A stretch of 64,000 nt of DNA, taken from NCBI RefSeq assembly GCF_021155765.1, contig NC_060106.1:21912031-21976030 (forward strand), written 5' to 3'. Position 1 is the first letter of the stretch. Every line of letters begins with the position of its first letter. Shown here piece after piece: positions 25,701 to 37,875 of this stretch. The translations under genes were made by a program, and so were the position numbers. This stretch comes from Diprion similis (lineage: Eukaryota > Arthropoda > Insecta > Hymenoptera > Diprionidae). The notes beneath the pieces were generated by a model. The model worked only from the letters and a program-made list of their open reading frames with translations. It searched no databases and had not been told where the DNA came from.

Positions 25701-28700
25701 GTCAGTCCGAATAGTCATGGCCGCGACGAATAGTGTGTCTTGTACGAATATCTTGTCTTGTTCTTCCAAGTCGTACCAGTGTTTGTGATCAAAGAACTGC
25801 CTCAGCAATTCAAGGGCTGATAGGGCCCTGTCCTCCTTTTTGGCGGGCGCACTAACATCGTCGACAAATGTAACGCAGAATTTGCCCTCGGGAGGGCCGT
25901 AGTAGCCACGTTTTAGTTTGTTCAATCGGGAGATGATTAGATTATGAGCCTCGACTGAAGTAGTTTTTTTCGTGAACGTTATGAAGTTTGATATGTAGGA
26001 GGATCGCCATGGCCCAGTTCGAAGAATGTCGCGTATGGAAATAGTTTTTCCAGCTGCTGGATCACCGCATACTAGGAATTGTCTTCGATGACGAATGTGG
26101 CGGTTGAACAAACTCGCGTGCTTCAGGGTGTCTACCGTGGGCACGACCATTTGGCTAAGGAATCGTGGCTCGACGAGTTTTTCGTTTTTTAGAACGTCCA
26201 TCCAGTGTTTCCATACCCCACGACCCTTGAACATGTAGAAATGATCGCGAATGGAACTATCAGCAGGTACGAGCACGTCTACTGTACCGACTGGTAGAGT
26301 GGGTATCGGAGATCCATCGACCCCACCACTCCATAGTGTGCTAAAAAACTCTTCGAAGCGTATGCTAGATTCGGGGTTGAGATTACCGCAAATTCCCCAC
26401 GCAATGGATTGCACAGCTGCCGCTTGTGTCCATGCCACTTCGTGATCCCGAGAAACGTCAGGCGTATCTGCTATCGCATCACCAACGAACATCTCGATGA
26501 GACTCAGGGTTGTGTTGACTTGGTGAAGAGGACTCGTCCCAACGACATGCCGGCAGTTACCTGGTGGATTATTCAAGCGAGAAAGCTGTTAGTTCGTGTG
26601 GATACCCACTGAAAAAAAGATAAACTGAAATATAACGTTACCAGTTCTATACCTTGCACGTAGTTGAGGCAAGGATCTAGCAACCATTCCAAAAGAATCT
26701 TCACGCACGCGCTGGTGTGGACTCGTTCTCGGCAGTCCCATTTTTTCAGCCAGGAAGTTGTAAGAGATCTCCATCCCGAGGAACGTGGCTCAACGTAAAC
26801 TAATCCGCAACGCGATACCGTGGCTGGTGATGCTTGCACTAGATTGAGCGTCTCGAAGATGATGGAGGTCGAGCCACGAGACAGCTGTATATTTTCACCA
26901 GAGACCAAACACAGTTTTTCGTTGTCGTCCAGTACAGTGTTTAAGCTTTCTGCCCATTCAGGCTCAACGGGTCCGTCGAAAACTAGCCAAGAAGACTGAG
27001 AGCTAGACTTTTGCTCACAAAACTCCCGAAGCACAGATGACACTATTCCATCGTGCCACACACGTGTCTTCCGATCCAATCTACCAAAGAGACGACTGAG
27101 ACCAACGGCCTTTGGGTTTACTGTCCGGATTTCCGTAACTCGGCCGAAGATCGAGTCACCCTCGTCGGCCAATAATGCTAGCGCAGCGGCTAGACAATGG
27201 AGGATCAAGGTTTTACCTCCGAACGGCTCACCCATAATAATTGTGCCACGGCGGATATAGATTGTTTCGAAAATCTGAATAGCCTTCAGTTCGAGTGCTT
27301 CGTGTGAACAGAGGTTCCGGTTCTCACATACTTGACGGAAAGCTTTGAGAAATAGTTGATAGCTAGGCGGGGGTAAAATAGCACCTGGAAAAAGATCAAG
27401 CAGGATAGCCTGGAATATCGCGATATCACGTTCCATGAATTTCGGTAGGTGAGTATCAATGATAGATCTCAGTAAAATAACAGTTTCTTCTTCGGTGGAG
27501 TTATGAAGCTTTAAGTGGACAGCCCTCCTCAGAACGGTCTTCATAGATCTCATTCCAAAGTCGTAGCATAATTCGGTGGCGAAAAAATCTGCGCAGAGTT
27601 TTTGTGCTGTTACTAGTCGTCTGGCAAGAATTTTGGCACTTGTAAAGCCTCCGGTATAGAGTTCAACTTCTGCAATTGGAAGAAAGTCCGGACGGACCAT
27701 TGCTACTGTCCTGAAAAGGGTTCTCGTGTTGTTTGGTATAGAAAGGTGGCTCACGTGTCCTGAGTCCAAGGTTACGCAAATATTACATGTGAGATTCAAC
27801 CTCAGACTGGTACCCTCTATATCACAACGCTTCGCTGAAGTGCGAATAGCTCGAGTAATTGCCTGCATTTGCTGTCCCACAACGGATAGGACCTCTGGAT
27901 CAAGCCAGTGAAAGTCATCAAGGCACACCCAAGTACCACAGCTGGCAACGCCCTTCATGATGTTTCCTATGCAGACGTAGTCCATGTGCTCGGAGCACCC
28001 AACGACAACACACTGAACGCCCAAAGCCCTGGCGAGTCCTCGAACAGTTTCCGTCTTCCCCGTGGCCGTGGGGCCTTCCAGCGAGCCATACAAGCAGCAG
28101 CTTCGAGCCTCGACTAAGGTGCGGTAGCATCTGTCAGTCAAAGGTGTCACGATGATTGGACACGTTGCTTCATTACCCAAATATTCGTAGCCGTAGTTCA
28201 TTGTTGCATCCATCATTCTTACGACAACCGTCTTTGTTAGTTGATCCTCACCTTCGAGGTAGTATCGCAGCTGAACCTGCCAGTCGAAGTCCTCCTGCCT
28301 ATCGACTTTCTTCTCAATAAGCTCCTTTACGATATCCATGTTATGAAGCTCTGCGACGATCATTGTTACCAAAACGAGCCGTTGTTTTCGCGACAATAGT
28401 TTTCTGGTCTCTTTTACCAGACCAACAATTTGCATTTCGATGTCTCTTTTATAGTCGGTGAGAGCTTTCAGATTACGGTCGGACAGAGCTGCCGTCACTT
28501 GGGATGTCCAAAAGATGCGAGTTGCACAAAGAGAGACCATTCCTGGCCAGGTGAAAATCCAGGCGATTCTAAAATCAGCATCTTCCTTTGCAGCTGAAAA
28601 ATTATACAGTATTTATAATGTGAACAATCGTTGTATGATGAAATAAACAGTGAGTTCATATTGATGGTCTTTATGCATTAGTGATAGCACATAGTCAAAG

Positions 28701-31700
28701 ACATACTTTCACGCCATTTAGATATTCTTCAATTAACTAAACAATAAGTAATGACAGTATCATACCATTCTTTTCTATGTATTCCATACAACTGGTTCGA
28801 ATTTTTTCCTGCAAGGTTGTTACTATATCACGTTCAACACGGATTAGCCAATCCTCGGTACGACCGGTATCCATCAGTGATTGGAAACTGCACCCTTGAA
28901 TGCAAATTTCTTCACTGTCGTGACCAGTAATGGAATAGCTCTGGGGGTCTGGGTTCGCAGTGAGTCTTGCTAGCCCGTGAAAACACTTGGTAAGACAGAG
29001 CTGGGGATCCTGCGTTGAATCACAGAAATCGAATAGAGTCCGCAGTACTTCTTTATCCGAGAGGAAGAAGAATCGTGGAAATCGCAGCCTTTTAGTCATA
29101 AGATAGCGACGAATGCCTTCATTGACCCTTTCCATGTCTTCAGTACTGCGGAGCACGGATGAAAGGAAATCTTGGCTCTCCGCTACGACGCGCACGCGGG
29201 GATCCTTCGAAATCTTATTCAGAGCGGAGCTGAGTACCATGCTGATCGACGCGTACAGCCTAGACTCCCTGGAAAGTTCCGATTTGATTCCTCGACTGGC
29301 GAAGATCGAACGAAGATCTAGCCATCGGTACTGCAGGGCGATCCATCTATCCAGTGTTTTTCCGATTGTTTTTAGGGTGGCTTTAAAGCTTGCAACCTCA
29401 CGCTCGATAGGTTTCACAAAGTATGAGGCACCCATCTCCTCAATCTTGGTCAGTTGCTCTGCAAGGAGGATCTCTACGTCTTCCGGCTCTATTAAAACTC
29501 TCAGATCGGTGTTCGTGACCGGCTTCGTTCTCAAGATTAGAGGATCCCATTCGTTTATCATGGCTGCAAGTTGTTGCTGAAGAGCTAGTTCTTTATTTGC
29601 TCCAATGCTTATCACCTGGTACTTTTCGATGTCGTGCGTTAGATCGAATCCAATTATTTTTCGCAAAGTAGTTCCAGCATTCGGGACGAGGTCGATACCA
29701 GCAATCACGGACATTTCGTCCCAGTGCCGTTTAACCAGTGCTGGGTTACAGAAGCACATCGCCAGGGGAACGTATTGGTTGAAATCATTCACTTCCTTGA
29801 TCACCTGCCAACACAATTTCAGCGGGGCTGGTTGTTGCATGGGATCTGGGTCATCGACGATCCCTGAAAACCGATAAGATTTGTTCGCCGCCAGGTCCGC
29901 CTTTAACTTTGTGCGATAGGATCTACTAATTTCACCAAAACGGGCAAAATACTCGTCGGTTTTCTGCTTGATCACATTCGCATCTAGGTAATCGAAAGGT
30001 CCATCAAGCCATACGTCATTGTCACGTTTCCATCTATAGATCAAACGAACGAGGGTGTGGAATGGCTCAATCGTTTCCTTCACCTCATTAACCTTGGTGA
30101 AAGTTGTTTCCGGAAACTTAAATAGCCTCTCCTCCAGATTGATCCAACTTATCTGTTCGTCTATCCCTTCAACGTGTCGCATCAACATACTGAGGTCGTC
30201 GACGTACTCTCGAATGCGTTTTGCGTCGTCCATATCATCGAGAATTACTAATTTCGGGAAAAACTTGTCGACTTCTTCGTTGAGCACGTTTATGCGCCGC
30301 TGCAGTTCGTCTTCTAGCTCGCATTTGGTTGCCTCACACAGTATGGCACTTTCTTCGAACACTGGGCCGATTTTAATAAGCCAATTTATCGTTTGTCTGT
30401 TCAGCTCCAGATGCGAATCATCCAGAGTAGCAATCCCTATTAATGAGTCCAACATTTCAATAGAGCACCGAATCTTCTCTTCAAGTTCCCCAATTAGTAC
30501 GCTGGAAGCGTACGCCATATATTCAGTCAGCAGGAATAGATCCTTGGCGTTATTCGGTACGTTCAATGCCTTCGCTGTCAACTTTTCGAAAGTATTACAT
30601 ATCGACTTATTATACTCTTGATGATGCCTCACTAGCTCTTTGACAACGATGCCAACGATTTTTGCAGTTTTTGTTTTCAGGACTGACTTTGCATTGGCTT
30701 GCCCAAGTCGGCCAACTGCGTAATATTCGTTCGCGACCATTTCGTTGGTTTCTTTTATGAAGCCAATAAACCTTTTCACTTCAACGCAGCATTCGTGGAA
30801 CTCGCGGTATTCGCTAACAAACTCCACGATTTCGGCTTCAGTTTCCGGTCTGCATACGACATCGAATTTACTCTTATGTCGGGCACAATGAGAGTTCACA
30901 GGATGAAAGACTTTTTCTAGGATTGTTTGCAATCTCTCGTGGGCTTCGTTTCTAAACCATTTTGGTAGTTTTACGTCCATGTAGTTTTTCTTGGTTTTTA
31001 TTTTCAGCCAATACTCGAAGGGAGTAAGTTCCTGGCCTAAGTTTGCCACATCCTCTACAATTTGGTGATAGCTTTGGTAGATCTCCTCGATACATGGATT
31101 CATGACGAGTTCGCAATTCGTGCAAATGAGCTCGAGCTTTAAGCGTGGACACTGTTGTGGATTACCCAGAACTTCAATTAGGTCTTCCACGGTCGTGATC
31201 ATGCGATTCAGGATTTCCTGGACAAACAGCCTTGTAGCACAGCGTAAGAATTGCGCCAAGGTTTTTACCATGCAGGCTAGATCAAGATACTTTGTTCGCT
31301 TTAATAGTTTTGCTACTTCGTCGTAATAACGCCTCATTATTAGAAGCCCACTGTTCCGAAGATCTTTGGCAATGGCGTCCTTCAGCTTGTGTAACTCTAG
31401 TAGTCCCAAGCTGTGATAGCGAGAAAATTGTAGGAACTTTTCCGGAAGTCCAGAGTATGCCTTTGCTTTGATTACCCTAATCAATTTGTGGGATAAAAAA
31501 TACTGTCCTCTGATAAAGTTACGATTTTTCAAAAAATTTTCATAATTTTTGGTCCGGCCTTCGTGAGCAAAGGGAGTCTCGATGGGTGAAAGTTCAAGAT
31601 CGTCTTTTCTTAAGCTTGGATGTAGTACCATTTTGATTCCAAATCCATGCATTTCTTCAAAATACTTCTGTCTCGTCTCCTGGATTATTTGTTCCACAAT

Positions 31701-32087
31701 ATGCGGGTATTTGGATCTAATACTCTTTGGGATTAATCGCAAAATATTTTCTTCCCACTCTATCGGATGTTCAACTGTAGGTATAGAATTTCCGTAAAAT
31801 TTTGCAATGTGGATGTAAAATGATTCTGGTAAGTCAAGATGATGATAACGTGTCTCAATACTCTTATCATCGACATCCCTCATTAATAATTCTTTGGTAC
31901 GCGAATTATCGGCAGAGTTTGCAATTAACTCAACTACTTCACGCGTTCGCACTTTCTGCGTACTAAATTTAAGTAATGGATTTTTATCGTAGTCATTACT
32001 TGTGAACTGATTTAAATTTGGTATCGGAGGTCTTCGCGGCACCTTTGTCTTGCCGTAGACGAGATTATAGAATTCTTGTCTTTCCAT
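19764..32087 (-). CDS. Axonemal dynein heavy chain, DNAH3/7/12-like, divergent motor
   Basis: Inner-arm type motor of cilia and sperm tails. Exons (5' to 3'): 32087-28766, 28593-26653, 26560-24435, 24302-19764; phases 1, 1, 0 agree and give 3,975 residues, close to human DNAH7 (about 4,000). Order: tail; linker (KRHWDEMS near residue 785); AAA1 P-loop GPTATGKTE near 1281; AAA2 P-loop GEPFGGKT near 1575; AAA3 GDPAAGKT near 1920; AAA4 DGSGRRSL near 2296; stalk with microtubule-binding DYWGPSKRVLGDM near 2679; AAA5, AAA6 and C-terminal region ending CQRDEQ. Oddities: AAA1 Walker B reads CLDDF where the family has CFDEF; the sensor loop MNPGYAGR is LDSGHVSH; the AAA3 GPPGGGRN loop is gone; and the AAA4 P-loop lost two glycines. 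The frame is unbroken, so this looks like a working but fast-changing paralogue rather than a pseudogene. Class within DNAH3/7/12 is uncertain. Confidence 0.93.
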
Positions 32088-32989
32088 GTCAAATTATTTT
32101 CATTGTATTTAGTAATTTTAGTCAGCTTAATGTAAGTCTATAACTTTATGTTCAGCCTTTCGTTACATCATCCATGCAAGTCTACAAGAAATGATATACC
32201 GTGCAAAAATCAGTAGGACGAACCTTGAATTACTTCGCTATATGTTAGCATTAATTTTAACTTACACGCGCGTATATGATTATGAACACAGTTAAGTATA
32301 TTCGTTTTGTTACTACTACATACTATAATTGTTAATGGAAAAATATGTGTGCGGTGATGAGAATCACTTGTAAACCACGACAGCGAACTGATGTTTGGTC
32401 AATAATACCTATGTTCTTTGTACTACAGTGTTACGTTAGCATAGTTACTACGGGAAATAAGTATATATTGTGATTGGAACAATGATTGTACTTATTATCG
32501 GACATGATTTAAAAAAACAACATGTTTCTTGAGTATTCAATTCTACATATGTTATATTCACATGGCAGATTCGCAACCTGGCCTTAAATTCTGTTGATAA
32601 AACCATTGATAAAACTCAGTTATCATGATGTGTAAATTAAATAAATTAATTTGAAATCACAACTCTCAGCATCGTGTATTTGTGTGTATTTTCAATAAGT
32701 TCTACGTACGGTTTGTCTGCCTAGAGCGTTTCAAACTTGATTGAAGGAATCTTTTGTACCGACGTAACAGCTGAGGCCTGTTAAGGGGCTAATTTTGATT
32801 ATGAGTCTAATACTTACCAACGGATGGTAGTGTAGACAATTTAGTCGCCGGCCAATGAATGAGCTTTCAATGAGCTCACCCGTTTCCATACGGAAATAAT
32901 GGAAATATGAAAAGTCGATAAACTACCAGGACCAGCAGGACCCAACAGTTTTCAAATATTTCTGCAAATGTTAAAGATATTCGACCACT
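32088..32989. promoter_or_regulatory. Divergent promoter region, dynein and CWC27
   Basis: About 0.9 kb separates the start codons of the minus-strand dynein and plus-strand CWC27, so both promoters must lie here unless there are distant 5' exons. No TATA box at a sensible distance was identified for either gene, and no specific factor site can be claimed. Confidence 0.5.
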
Positions 32990-35504
32990 ATGAGTAACAT
33001 ATACATACAAGAGCCGCCTACGACAGGGAAGGTATGAAGTTAAATAACTTTACAAGCTTGCGAAAAGAATAGAGCAATATAATCTTTGCGCGGTACAACT
33101 TAACCTCCAATTCGCACGGATTTACTGTTGTGATTGTCGCCGAGAATAAGGATTAGCAATTGTACAACACGTTTTAAGTTGGTTTATTAAAAGTAATCGT
33201 CAAATTTTACGAGTCATTTCTTACGAGCAACAGTTTTATTATGCATGAAGTGCGCTTTATCTCATCATTAACTTTATATGAGTAATGGATGTTGAGGCCT
33301 TACTTATACCAGGTAAACTGAATATTAAAATTTTTCAAGGTGATACTGAAGACGACTGTTGGCGAAATAGACTTAGAATTATGGACCAAGGAAGCACCAA
33401 AAGCTTGTAGAAACTTCATACAGCTTTGTTTGGAAGGTTATTACGATGGTACCATTTTTCACAGAGTTGAAAAAGGTTTTATTATACAAGGTGGTGATCC
33501 CACTGGAACTGGGGAGGGTGGCGAGAGTATATACAATGGTCCTTTCAAGGTGAGGCACTATTTGGAAAGTTGTTTTAAACTGATGTGTCGTTACTCAATT
33601 ACCGTTGAGTATTTTCAATCGAATAGAAATACGCATAAAATATATATATGGTACTTACGTATAAGTTGAAGAATTTTTTGTTTATTCATTACAGGATGAA
33701 TTTCATAGCAGATTACGTTTTTGCCGGAGAGGCTTGCTTGCTATGGCCAATTCAGGAAAAGACGATAACGGTTCTCAGTTTTTTTTCACACTGGCAGCAA
33801 CACCTGAATTGCAGAATAAACACACGATATTTGGTAAAGTTACAGGAGAGACAATTTACAACATGCTCAAACTTGAGGACGCGTTGGTCGATGAGGTACT
33901 GGGAATTTTTTCATCATCATATTCCCATATGGAAGTTGAGAATTTTTGGTACGTTTAGTAGTTCCTTTTAAAGTATCCATCTTTGAAGTATAAGATGCAG
34001 GAATTGAAAAAAATTTGTCATCTTTAACGTACCAAATGTGACATTCATTCTCATGACTTTTCTAAACTTTTATAATCATGCGATTTTCATTTCAGAACGA
34101 TCGTCCCTTGTATCCACAAAAAATTGTTAAAACAGAGGTTTTGAATAATCCGTTTACCGACATCGAGCCTCGAGTTGAACCCAAACAAGTTGGGGCGGAA
34201 AGGCTGAAAAAGAAAGAGAAAAAATCTGGCGTGAAGTACTAATCTTTTTTACACAATTCTAGAAGAAGTTTACCTTGTCAGCACTATTAACATTTTGGTC
34301 GTGTTGAAACCTTGTAATTGCAGAAACTTCAAACTTCTATCTTTTGGAGAGGAAGCAGAGGAAGATGAAGAGGAGTCTGTTGTCTTGAGCAAACAATTTA
34401 GTAGCAAAGGAAAATCAGCTCATGATAATTTGGCCGATCCTAAGCTAAGTTCAGAGCCTGCTATAGACAATGGCGAACCACCGAGTAAAAAGACAAAAGG
34501 AGATGAGGATAGCGACTCGGACAGTGCAACTGAAGAAAAATCACCCGAGGAGATTGCCAATCTGAGTAAAGAAAAGCAGTGAGTAATGTTTATTTTTCGA
34601 ATTCTTCTACAAGCTAATGATTTTTTAACTGTGGGACTTTACTCTCCTAGAGCTATGAGAGAAAGGATAAAAAATAAGTTAAAAGACACTAAAAGTATAT
34701 CAGAGAATAAGAAATCAAAAGATCCGAAGGTCGCTGAAGTCCACGACATCGACAATGATGGTGAGCCCGAAGAAGAAGCTTATTACCTGGGTAAAGATCG
34801 TTTTGAAGAACGAAAGAAAAAAGCGTATGTAACGAAGATGATATACTTTTTCAATTTTGAAGTAGATAAATTGGCTGCTGGTGTCTATTTTTACCGTTCA
34901 AATTAATCTTATTATTGCCTTTTAGCGAGGAGATACGAAAAGAAATCCGAGACTTGAAACGCGACGTCAGAAGTGATAAAAAAGCAAAAGAAGAGGAAGC
35001 CAAGATACAGGTGGAGAAAGAACAAGAGAAGGAAAAGAAATCTAGCGTTTTAAGGGAATACATAGAAACCCAGGAGAAGTATAAGGAGGCTAAATCGAAA
35101 TTGCCGAAGAAAGGTAATCCTTACTCGGAAAGTATACTTCCAATACAGTGTTTTCACTTTTCTGCATTCTTACAGGCGCATCCCGAGAAAATTTCACTCT
35201 GCAGCTTTTGCAAAAGTTTCGAAGCAAGCTGCAAAGCGCTAAGGAACAGGTTGAGGAGTCGAGTGAAGACACGGAACAAAAGAAAAAATCCGATAACGAA
35301 GACGATGACGGATTCGACAACGAAAAATGGATGGCGCACACTTTACGGTTCGAGGAAAAAACGCCAGTTTTGGCTAAAGATGCCAGTACAAAGGCCGACG
35401 ATTGGTTCGAGATTTATGATCCGAGAAATCCATTGAACAAAAGAAGACGCGGTGAGAAAACACCAAAATTGAAAGACGGTGAACACTCTCGGCACAAACA
35501 ATAA
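32990..35504 (+). CDS. Cwc27: Spliceosome-associated cyclophilin CWC27
   Basis: CWC27 is a cyclophilin-fold protein of the activated spliceosome, found in the nucleus with CWC22 and the exon-junction machinery. Eight exons: 32990-33031, 33340-33549, 33695-33895, 34096-34235, 34324-34578, 34651-34824, 34926-35113, 35176-35504; all phases agree and give 512 residues, near the human length. Start [15 protein letters not shown] matches the family start. Cyclophilin core (about 12-170): [72 protein letters not shown]. Then [17 protein letters not shown], a long charged coiled region, and the conserved tail [18 protein letters not shown]. As in other CWC27 proteins, E replaces the catalytic tryptophan region ([15 protein letters not shown]), suggesting binding rather than isomerase activity; that last point is inference. 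Poly(A) signal AATAAA at about 35,986. Confidence 0.96.
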
Positions 35505-37875
35505 CTATGTATAAAACTCTAATGAACCGTATAGACTTTCACAAAAAGTGTCGTCTTCAAATCTAAAAACTAGTTTCCAGTGTTCTAAATTATAAATTCC
35601 AAAATTATTACAAATCGAATAAGCATTATTTGCATTTGATGCAAATCTAATTCAACACTCGCAAATTCGGACACAATTTAAACCCAGGAATTAATTACAA
35701 ATTACAGATCGCGTTCGCTAAATGTAATATTATCTTTATTTACATCCGTATTTACGGTACAAGCAACTTGCAGTGTACATAATATCGCTACTAGTTCCCG
35801 TTAACGCAAATATTTAGTTTTAATGCAGGTAAAGCGTTATATCATTGAAATTATTCTGGTGGAAATATTCGTATCGAGTATCGATTAGCAATGTTTGCAC
35901 TTATAACAAGATAATAATCAAACGATGTACAAATGATATATTCTAGTTACGATCATGTATCAATAACTCTTTAATTAATCTAAAGAATAAAGTAATTCTT
36001 TTTTCTAGAGATACATTTCATGTCAGATACCACACCTGTTTCCCCCCTTGCGCGATTCATTGTCAAATATTTCTAAATAATTTTTTGACAACTAGTCTGT
36101 AGATTTATTCTAATTGCAAATGAACATTCATTTGGTTTTGGTACTTAGGTCAGTAGTTCGACTGGTCAAGAGTCACATGAAGATTATATGCGACTCTAAT
36201 ATAATGTTGTTACGTTATATAAATGTTCTTAAAAGAATATAAACACCCAGAAATGATGAAAAACAGCGTGGGAAACGTCGCACGCGTACGATAAGAAAAG
36301 ATTACATAATTCTGCGATGACTTGACGGCTCAGAATTATACGTGAAGTCGTAAAAGAGATTTAATGTAAAAGAGAATTATCAGGTTGACGATATTTTCAG
36401 TTTTGTCATTCTTGTTGTCATTATTACTGTTACTTTCGTTGTTTTTATTAATATCATTGCTATATTTTGAATAGCCGACGATATTGCCATGTAACTGTAC
36501 CATTTTGATCTGACAATTAAAGAGTAAATCTACTATCGCCGGACAACCGATTGTATAGCGAAATAAGATAGCTGTAGATGCTTAATTTATTAACGTCCCA
36601 TAAAATGCCTGACACCTTACATACGCAGTAAAATTTATTCACTTGGATTTGCGTAATTATTGCAATTGGGCGTAATTGTGTTTGCGAAGCGTTTTGACGC
36701 GTGCCATAATACATATAATCCGTCTCCAATTCAACTAGAGAAAAAAAAAAAAAGGAAATGTAATCAGCAAAAAATTTGTAGTTACGCCGGTGGTATATAT
36801 AACATATAAAGGGAAAGCAGTCGTAGCGATTGTGAAAAAATAAGCGTTAACTATATGCGGATTATCCGTTATATCAACGTTATTACAACGCACGCGTGTA
36901 AGGAATACACATGATGCTATCCTATCGTAATCTATATAGACGCTTGAAAATTGATAAGGGAAAACGACTAGTAATAAGTTTGCGCGGGATAGAGCGTCAG
37001 TCGGCTAAGAGACAGCATTCGGTGAAAATCTAATTCTTATATAACTTCCTGCCACATTTACACAGACGCACGCGCATATGCACAAACTTGTAGAGAGACG
37101 ATAAAATCGCGTAGAGCGTAACAATTATCAGCGCACGCTCGCTGTCAGATAATTCGTCAGTTTGTATTTAACCCGTTTCGCTGGACCATCTAGTACCAGA
37201 TTGTAGTATTTTTATATTTTATTATATAATAACCGAGAACAGCCGAAGCATTTATTTATCCATAATTGATATTATTACTGACTAATACGGTCACTCGTTG
37301 ACTGATGTATTCAATGTTTAGACGTACATTTATATTATAGTTTTGTATTACTTTATAACGGTTTAGTTATTTACAACTGACTCATCGCACGATTCACACA
37401 CGTGAAAGCGATCTATTCTGAAAACGATAAATATTTTCTATATATATAATCAAATGCGCGGGCCAGAACAATACATGCGCGGAAATCTATAGTGCAAGGA
37501 TTTCCTTGGAAATCAGTCGATGTATAGGAGAGCAATAAAAGAAAAAAAACAGTATTGAAAATCCCACTGAAAATAAAGTGATTTTGAGTTTTTATCACTG
37601 CCAGTCGGTATTGTAATTGTTAATGTGAATTACAAAATGTGTCGTGAGTGAATTTACCGACTGCGACGCTACAACTGTACATGGTATAAGTTTAAAATGT
37701 AATACGGATGGATTAAAACTGAGGAAAATCATTTGAGAACTTGTTGCATTTATCGATCGATGAAGAAGAAGTGAAAACTATTATCAACAACGCTGGGCTT
37801 CATAATATTTTCGTCTCGTTTTCGGGGTAGCAGCTGGAGTGGGGCTTGAATTATTGGCGAATATTTATAAACTAA
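35505..37875. other. Intergenic stretch after CWC27
   Basis: Holds the CWC27 3' UTR with AATAAA near 35,986. The rest is AT-rich, with a 13-base A run at 36741-36753 and no coding exon recognised. The leader and promoter of the next gene must end here, since its likely first exon starts at 37,876. Confidence 0.55.
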
